Assembly: GCF_014596725.1 (NCBI RefSeq)
Contig: NZ_JACVEG010000007.1
Location: 353 to 64,352 of the forward strand
Direction of reading: 5' to 3'
From: Vibrio sp. Y2-5
GTDB lineage: Bacteria; Pseudomonadota; Gammaproteobacteria; Enterobacterales; Vibrionaceae
DNA: 64,000 nt
Below the pieces are notes generated by a model, which had not been told where the DNA came from, searched no databases, and worked only from the letters and a program-made list of their open reading frames with translations. Numbering within the stretch: position 1 is the stretch's first letter; every line of letters begins with the position of its first letter. This document shows positions 59,234 to 64,000 of this stretch, piece by piece. The position numbers and the translations under genes were made by a program.

Positions 59234-59808
59234 TGTCTAGAGAAAAGAAAACTAAAACAGGTATTAACGGCGATCTCGTTTTCGCACGTAAACATAACCG
59301 TAAGAATGACGAAGTCGAAGGTCGTGAACGCAAGAAAGCGAAGAAACGCAAAGGCTTGAAAAGCGGCAACCGCCACTCTGAAGGTAATCTGCAATTAGAG
59401 AGAGCAGCAGCGCAAGCTCGTGACCCTCGCCTAGGCAGCAAGAAAAAGATTCCTTTGATTGTTGATACTAAGAAACCAACAAAACAAGAGCGTCGTATTT
59501 CCGCTGAGAAAGAGCTGGAAATGTTAGAGAATGATGCGCAGCTAAATGTATTGCTGGATCGTATCGACAACGGCGAGAAACTAGGTGCTGGTCTGCAAAA
59601 ATACGTGGATGAGAAATTAGACCGTATTGAAATGTTGATGAAACAGTTGGGCATCTACGAAGAAGAGCTTGATGCTGAAGACGAGCAAGATGAGTCAGCC
59701 CCTGTTAGTGAACAACCAGCGGCGAAATCGACTAAGCGTCAGCCAAAAACAGATGATGACTATCTGTCTGATTTCGAAAACCTCGATCTAAACGAGTACA
59801 AAGGCTAA
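59233..59808 (+). CDS. yihI: Der GTPase-activating protein YihI
   Basis: 191 residues. The basic N-terminus (FARKHNRKNDEVEGRERKKAKKRKG) and the acidic C-terminal end (EELDAEDEQDESA) flank the conserved centre ERRISAEKELEMLENDAQLNVLLDRIDNGEKL. It stimulates the Der (EngA) GTPase and modulates 50S assembly in E. coli. Its nearness to engB and the csr-type RNA repeats the enteric order. Confidence 0.93.
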   Translation: MSREKKTKTGINGDLVFARKHNRKNDEVEGRERKKAKKRKGLKSGNRHSEGNLQLERAAAQARDPRLGSKKKIPLIVDTKKPTKQERRISAEKELEMLENDAQLNVLLDRIDNGEKLGAGLQKYVDEKLDRIEMLMKQLGIYEEELDAEDEQDESAPVSEQPAAKSTKRQPKTDDDYLSDFENLDLNEYKG

Positions 59809-59817
59809 GGATTTTCA

Positions 59818-60306
59818 ATGAACGTAACCCTATTAGTAATAGTCGGCGCTGCGATCATTGTTGGTCTGGCATCTTATGCTGGCTATCTTCTGCTGCAACT
59901 GAAAAAGCAAAAAGTGTTGCAGCAGCAACATCAGTCTCTGGCTATTGAAAAGCGCAATGCGAACATTTTCGAAAGTGTGAACGTATTGTGTATGGCCGGT
60001 ATTCAGGGACAATGTGACCTTTCTGAGATCAGTATTCGCGTTTACTGCATCATGGATTATGTGCAAGGCGAAGACCGCGTTGACTTCGACGCTGAATATC
60101 CGGCGATTTCTGAGCTGTATCATATTGTCAAAGATATGCCGCGTGGCGAAGCTCGTCAGGGGATGGCTAAACAGGAACGCATGAGACACAACCTCACTCG
60201 TCAGAAGGCTGAAGGCCGCTTAAATGACGCTATCATTGAAGAACTGCACGCATTGAAAAAACGTGTTCAGCCACTGAATAATCAAATTGCCATTCAAATG
60301 GTGTGA
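59818..60306 (+). CDS. DUF2489-type membrane-anchored protein
   Basis: 162 residues: one N-terminal helix (VTLLVIVGAAIIVGLASYAGYLLL), then a soluble charged part. I associate it with the DUF2489 family commonly found between yihI and hemN in vibrios; the function is unknown. Two Cys are present (VLCMAGIQGQCDLSEI). It starts nine bases after yihI with AAGGA upstream. Confidence 0.75.
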   Translation: MNVTLLVIVGAAIIVGLASYAGYLLLQLKKQKVLQQQHQSLAIEKRNANIFESVNVLCMAGIQGQCDLSEISIRVYCIMDYVQGEDRVDFDAEYPAISELYHIVKDMPRGEARQGMAKQERMRHNLTRQKAEGRLNDAIIEELHALKKRVQPLNNQIAIQMV

Positions 60307-60459
60307 TAACTCGTTCATCTGCTAGTAAGTGATCGCGCTAGCAGATTCGAACATTTTGTCACTAAATTTTATTTTGCTTTCCGCCGCTTTTCTTGTCGTG
60401 TGGCAAAATACATCCATTGATACTAGGTCAAAAGACCCTAAATAACGGAAAGAGTCACT

Positions 60460-61848
60460 ATGTCGTCGCAAGTCGTACCGAGCCAGCAGATCGTTTGGGA
60501 TCAGGCTATTTTAGACAAGTACAACTACTCTGGGCCTCGCTACACGTCTTATCCTACTGCAGTAGAGTTTCATGAAGCTTTTACTATCGCAGACTACGAT
60601 AGGGCATGTGCGCAATACCCAGAGCGACCACTGTCACTTTACGTTCATATCCCTTTTTGTCACAAGCTTTGCTACTACTGTGGCTGTAACAAAGTGATTA
60701 CTCGCCATTCGCACAAAGCGGATGAGTATCTGGATATCCTGACACACGAAATTCAGCAACGAGCTTCATTGTTGCATGGTCGTCGTGTTACTCAACTGCA
60801 CTTCGGTGGCGGTACTCCAACCTTCTTGAGCAATAAACAAATCACACGTTTGATGACGCTGCTGCGTAGCGAATTCTTCTTTGAAGATAATGCGGAAATC
60901 AGTATTGAAGTTGATCCGCGTGAAATTGAATTGAGTGTTCTTGATCACTTGAGAAGTGAAGGTTTTAACCGTCTGAGTATCGGTGTTCAAGATTTCAACA
61001 AAGAAGTGCAAGCTTTAGTTAACCGCGAGCAAGATGAAGAATTCATCGTTCAGCTTGTTGAACGCGCTAAGCAGTTAGGTTTTCGTTCTACTAACCTAGA
61101 TTTGATTTACGGCTTGCCTAAGCAAACGTTAGAGACGTTTAGTCAGACACTCGAAAAAGTTCTGGAGATGAAACCGGGCCGTTTATCGGTGTTTAACTAC
61201 GCACACATGCCACAGTTATTTGCTGCTCAACGTAAAATTAAAGATGCAGATTTGCCGTCGGCCGATGAAAAGATGGCGATTTTGCAGCACTCGATTGCAA
61301 CCTTAACGGACGCGGGTTACCAGTTCATCGGTATGGACCATTTCGCATTGCCGGATGATGAGCTGGCGATTGCTCAGCGTAACGGTGTTCTGCATCGTAA
61401 CTTCCAGGGTTATACCACCCAAGGTGAATGTGATTTGGTTGGCTTTGGCGTTTCAGCTATCTCAATGATTGGCGATGCTTACGCGCAAAATCAAAAAGAG
61501 CTGAAAAAGTACTACGAGCAAGTGAACGAAATGCGTCATGCCTTATGGAAAGGCGTGAGTCTCGATAGTGATGATTTACTGCGCCGTGAAGTGATTAAAC
61601 AGCTGATTTGTAACTTCAAACTAGATAAGCGAAATATTGAGCAGCAGTTTGGTGTTCGATTCCATCAATACTTTAAGCATGATTTAGCGTTGCTTCAGAC
61701 CTTCATTGATGACCAACTGGTTGTGGTGGATGACCAGTATATTGAAGTTACACTTCGTGGCCGACTGCTGATTCGAAATATCTGTATGTGTTTTGACAAA
61801 TACTTGCGTCAACGTGCTCGTCAGCAGCAATTCTCACGCGTGATTTAA
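60460..61848 (+). CDS. hemN: oxygen-independent coproporphyrinogen III oxidase HemN
   Basis: Radical SAM decarboxylase of haem synthesis, 462 residues. The cluster motif is CHKLCYYCGC near residue 66, after LYVHIPFCH. LHFGGGTPTFL, ISIEVDPREIE and RLSIGVQDFN follow, and the C-terminal substrate domain ends in IRNICMCFDKYLR. It works without oxygen, so it should be needed anaerobically. A TTGAT...GTCAA stretch upstream is not a good FNR site. Confidence 0.95.
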   Translation: MSSQVVPSQQIVWDQAILDKYNYSGPRYTSYPTAVEFHEAFTIADYDRACAQYPERPLSLYVHIPFCHKLCYYCGCNKVITRHSHKADEYLDILTHEIQQRASLLHGRRVTQLHFGGGTPTFLSNKQITRLMTLLRSEFFFEDNAEISIEVDPREIELSVLDHLRSEGFNRLSIGVQDFNKEVQALVNREQDEEFIVQLVERAKQLGFRSTNLDLIYGLPKQTLETFSQTLEKVLEMKPGRLSVFNYAHMPQLFAAQRKIKDADLPSADEKMAILQHSIATLTDAGYQFIGMDHFALPDDELAIAQRNGVLHRNFQGYTTQGECDLVGFGVSAISMIGDAYAQNQKELKKYYEQVNEMRHALWKGVSLDSDDLLRREVIKQLICNFKLDKRNIEQQFGVRFHQYFKHDLALLQTFIDDQLVVVDDQYIEVTLRGRLLIRNICMCFDKYLRQRARQQQFSRVI

Positions 61849-61880
61849 CGAATAGAGAAATCGACGGACAGAGAACAAAA

Positions 61881-61910
61881 TAAAAGCCAGCTTAGTTGCT
61901 GGCTTTTGGC
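61881..61910. terminator. terminator between hemN and hemY
   Basis: AAAAGCCAGC / GCTGGCTTTT with a six-base loop. It could serve both convergent genes. Confidence 0.88.
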
Positions 61911-61925
61911 TTTTTAGAACAGGGT

Positions 61926-63107
61926 TTAGTTTGTTTCTAATAGGCTGAGCGCTTTACGAGTCACATCGTGAGCAGCATGAGTCATGTTCTGATGTTGCAA
62001 AGCATCGGCTAAATAAGCGTAATCTGAAACACTAGAGCGTAGCGATAAGGCTTTTTCCAAATGCTCCTGTGCCAGCTTCCATTCCTGTTCACGGAAATAG
62101 AGTTGTCCGAGAGCACTGTGCGCTTCCGCATTGTTGTCGCTTTTCTTCACCGCATCTTTCAACATGACAATCGCAGGATAGCGGTCACTAATATTGAGTT
62201 CAGGGATCAAAGCATAAAGCTCAGGCGTTGCCTGCTTCTTCAGATTCTCTTTGATTAAGGTGAATGCTTCATTGTCGGCTTTGCGCTTAATCAGTTGTTG
62301 AATCAAGGCATTAACTAGTGTTGGTTCTGCTTTTAGTTTTCGCGCTAAACCATTCCAGTGCGCGAGCAGACCTTCTGTACCTTTCTGGCTGGCAATCGTT
62401 TCTAGAGCACCACACTGAGCGGTTAATGTGAGTTTTTCTGCTTCTTGTTCTGTTAGGCGTTTCGCTTTCACTAGTTTAGGCAGAAGGTCGAGTAGAGGTG
62501 CCCACTCTTTTTGCTGTAGGTAAGCTTGCTTCAACAAGTTCAAAATGATGGTGTTATTTGGATGCTGATGCTGCAACGTCGTCAGTGTTTGCGTTGCTTT
62601 GTCATAATCGCCATCGCTGATTTGTTGCTTCGCTCTGGTTAGTTCGACGGATAAGGTAGCATTCTCTTGCTTCGCAGCCATCTCTAGGTAGCGGTCGCGT
62701 TTTTCACGGTCACCCATGCCATTTGCTGCTTCAGAAGCCACAAGATAGCAGAGCAGAGGCATATCGTGGTGGCTTGCCCAACGAGTTACTTTTTTCTCAG
62801 CCTGTTTCCAGTCACCTTCGAGTAACTTGATGATACCTTGGTTGGTATAACGACGAGAGCGACGCTGTTTACGGATACTGAACCAGTTCCAGGTTGTGAA
62901 GCTCATGTAGAAGAATTTCTTCACAATAAACTCAAGCGCGAACAGCGCAGCCAAAGCGCCGATAACAAAGATAACCAGAGTTGTAACGCTCATCTCAATG
63001 GTTTTATTGGCTATTGAGATAAGAACATAACCTTGTTGCCCTGCGTATTGAGTGCCGACAAACAGCCCCGCCCCAAGGACAACGAAAAGAAAGATTAAAC
63101 GAATCAT
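61926..63107 (-). CDS. hemY: HemY-like TPR membrane protein
   Basis: 393 residues. Two N-terminal helices (LIFLFVVLGAGLFVGTQYAG and VTTLVIFVIGALAALFALEFIVKKFF) and a periplasm- or cytoplasm-exposed set of TPR-like repeats (AHSALGQLYFREQEWKLAQEHLEKALSL). This is the proteobacterial HemY of the hemCDXY cluster, not protoporphyrinogen oxidase; its exact role in haem synthesis is unclear. It overlaps the hemX stop by four bases. Confidence 0.92.
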   Translation of the reverse strand: MIRLIFLFVVLGAGLFVGTQYAGQQGYVLISIANKTIEMSVTTLVIFVIGALAALFALEFIVKKFFYMSFTTWNWFSIRKQRRSRRYTNQGIIKLLEGDWKQAEKKVTRWASHHDMPLLCYLVASEAANGMGDREKRDRYLEMAAKQENATLSVELTRAKQQISDGDYDKATQTLTTLQHQHPNNTIILNLLKQAYLQQKEWAPLLDLLPKLVKAKRLTEQEAEKLTLTAQCGALETIASQKGTEGLLAHWNGLARKLKAEPTLVNALIQQLIKRKADNEAFTLIKENLKKQATPELYALIPELNISDRYPAIVMLKDAVKKSDNNAEAHSALGQLYFREQEWKLAQEHLEKALSLRSSVSDYAYLADALQHQNMTHAAHDVTRKALSLLETN

Positions 63108-64000
63108 TCTTTGTCCTCCTTAATCACTGAGGTCACTTCTCGGCGTAAGCGCTCATTAATCACATCAGACAACTGTTTTTGCGTTTCCAGTTTTACCGGG
63201 TACTCAACTTGAACCTTTTGTTCTGCTAGCTTACCCAGTGTCGATTGGAAGGTTTGAACGGTGTTGTCATTTTGATTGAAGAATGACGTTGACCACTCTT
63301 GAGCTGTTTTTAGCGAGGTGGTGTAGATCTCTTGCTGCTCCACATAAACAGACTTAATTGCTGTCTCCAGTTTCGCCTTCACGTTTTCTTTCAGGTAGAA
63401 GTGTTGTTCAGGCGAAAGTAGTGGAATCACATTGCCGTCACGTGTACGGAAAGTGATGAAGTTTTCTGCGAAGTCCTTTAGTGAGGTCATCAAATTGTCT
63501 TGCCAGTTATTGATGTCATCGGATACGACTTGTTGTGTCTCTTGTGGTGCATCAGGCAATATTGCATTTGCCAGAGGTAATGCATCAACTTGTTGTTGCA
63601 GGCTAATCAGACGAAGAACCAAACCATCACGATCAATCAGAGGAACGGATTTTAGTTTGGTGATGTCATTCGCCATTGCTTTACGCAGTGGCGTTAAACT
63701 TGGGTCATTCAGTGAAGCAATACGTTGATCGGCACCTTCCATCAACTGAGTTGCACTTTCCACATCGTGCTCAAGGAACAGCTTACGTCCGGCCAGTTTT
63801 ACTAAATAATCAGCTTCTGCCAGTAGCCAATCATTCGGGCGACGACCTTTGACGTCAGCCACCGCTAGCTGCAAGCTTTGGATGCTTTTTTGCTGCTGTT
63901 CAAGCACAGTTTCTGCGCGGTGAGTAATTTCTGTGGCTTTGGCGGCCGCTTGTTGAGTGACTTCTGCAAGCTGAGTATCAATCGCGCTACGAGTCTGATT
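63104..64000 (-). CDS. hemX: HemX (uroporphyrinogen-III C-methyltransferase-like), 5' end outside the window
   Basis: The frame stays open to the window edge, giving 298 codons with the N-terminus missing (the visible part begins NQTRSAIDTQLAEVTQQAAA). The segment is a coiled coil followed by the HemX core (VKGRRPNDWLLAEADYLVKLAGRKLFLEHDVESATQLM). An internal GTG at 63907 is not the true start. HemX lacks a methylase fold despite its common label. hemD and hemC are expected to its right. Confidence 0.9.
   Translation of the reverse strand, partial: NQTRSAIDTQLAEVTQQAAAKATEITHRAETVLEQQQKSIQSLQLAVADVKGRRPNDWLLAEADYLVKLAGRKLFLEHDVESATQLMEGADQRIASLNDPSLTPLRKAMANDITKLKSVPLIDRDGLVLRLISLQQQVDALPLANAILPDAPQETQQVVSDDINNWQDNLMTSLKDFAENFITFRTRDGNVIPLLSPEQHFYLKENVKAKLETAIKSVYVEQQEIYTTSLKTAQEWSTSFFNQNDNTVQTFQSTLGKLAEQKVQVEYPVKLETQKQLSDVINERLRREVTSVIKEDKE

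Noticed and set aside
60417..60431. TTGATACTAGGTCAA upstream of hemN as an FNR site.
   Set aside because: The half-sites are spaced one base too far apart and the right half is poor.

Overview
The window reads as the origin-proximal part of chromosome 1 of a Vibrio or a close relative in the Vibrionaceae. The support is gene content and order (thiCEFSGH, pepP-like, bcr-like; rsmJ, uspA, ftnA, uspB, yhiN-like; ubiEJB-tatABC; hemB-ryhB-polA-spf-engB; yihI-hemN; hemYX), a RyhB RNA between a GNAT gene and polA, and three parS-type palindromes (TGTTTCACGTGAAACA or close) within 7 kb, as expected of a ParB-bound centromere near oriC. The species cannot be fixed from the sequence.

Layout. 1-530: a 146-bp tandem array of broken tRNA-Trp copies, each followed by the same terminator, probably the decayed end of an rRNA/tRNA operon lying to the left. 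0.67-3.8 kb: a membrane diguanylate cyclase, a Tat-exported multicopper oxidase and the CrcB/FluC fluoride channel. 3.8-10.1 kb: a TPP riboswitch and the overlapping thiC-thiE-thiF-thiS-thiG-thiH operon; ThiE carries an N-terminal domain that looks like a relic of ThiD. 10.2-24 kb: an aminopeptidase P, a LysR regulator and Bcr-type pump pair, AsnC, RsmJ, a small basic Cys-containing protein with a Fur-box-like site, a DMT permease, the UspA/ferritin/UspB group, a flavoprotein, a PilZ protein and a cis/trans fatty-acid isomerase.

24-38.7 kb is the one clearly accessory region, a furanose/arabinose island: ytfQRT-yjfF and araFGH (two sugar ABC importers) run leftward, and araB-araD-araA-(unknown)-araC run rightward. 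Three double AraC-type sites, each with half-sites exactly 21 bp apart, precede the three operons; two have the same adjacent CRP-type site. This suggests that AraC controls the galactofuranose-type importer as well. ERIC-type elements lie between ytfQ and ytfR and, in decayed form, just past araH.

38.7-51.6 kb: an HDOD protein, a DMT permease, RmuC, ubiquinone synthesis (ubiE-ubiJ-ubiB), the Tat translocase, an octaheme cytochrome c with its cytochrome b partner, a TatD nuclease and HemB. 51.7-58.5 kb is rich in RNA genes: RyhB behind a near-perfect Fur box, polA behind a DnaA-box cluster, Spot 42 with its 15-codon SpfP frame, a possible unnamed small RNA, and a CsrB/CsrC-family RNA with about 14 GGA motifs. 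58.6-64 kb: a methyltransferase, YihI, a DUF2489-type protein, HemN, HemY and the 5'-truncated HemX.

Most of the window is core housekeeping DNA in the order known from vibrios. The parts that deserve a second look are the tRNA-Trp relic array, the parS cluster, the ThiD-like relic fused to ThiE, the three-operon AraC regulon, the unknown gene coupled to araC, the origin-like block before polA, and the hairpin-rich transcript candidate after spf.
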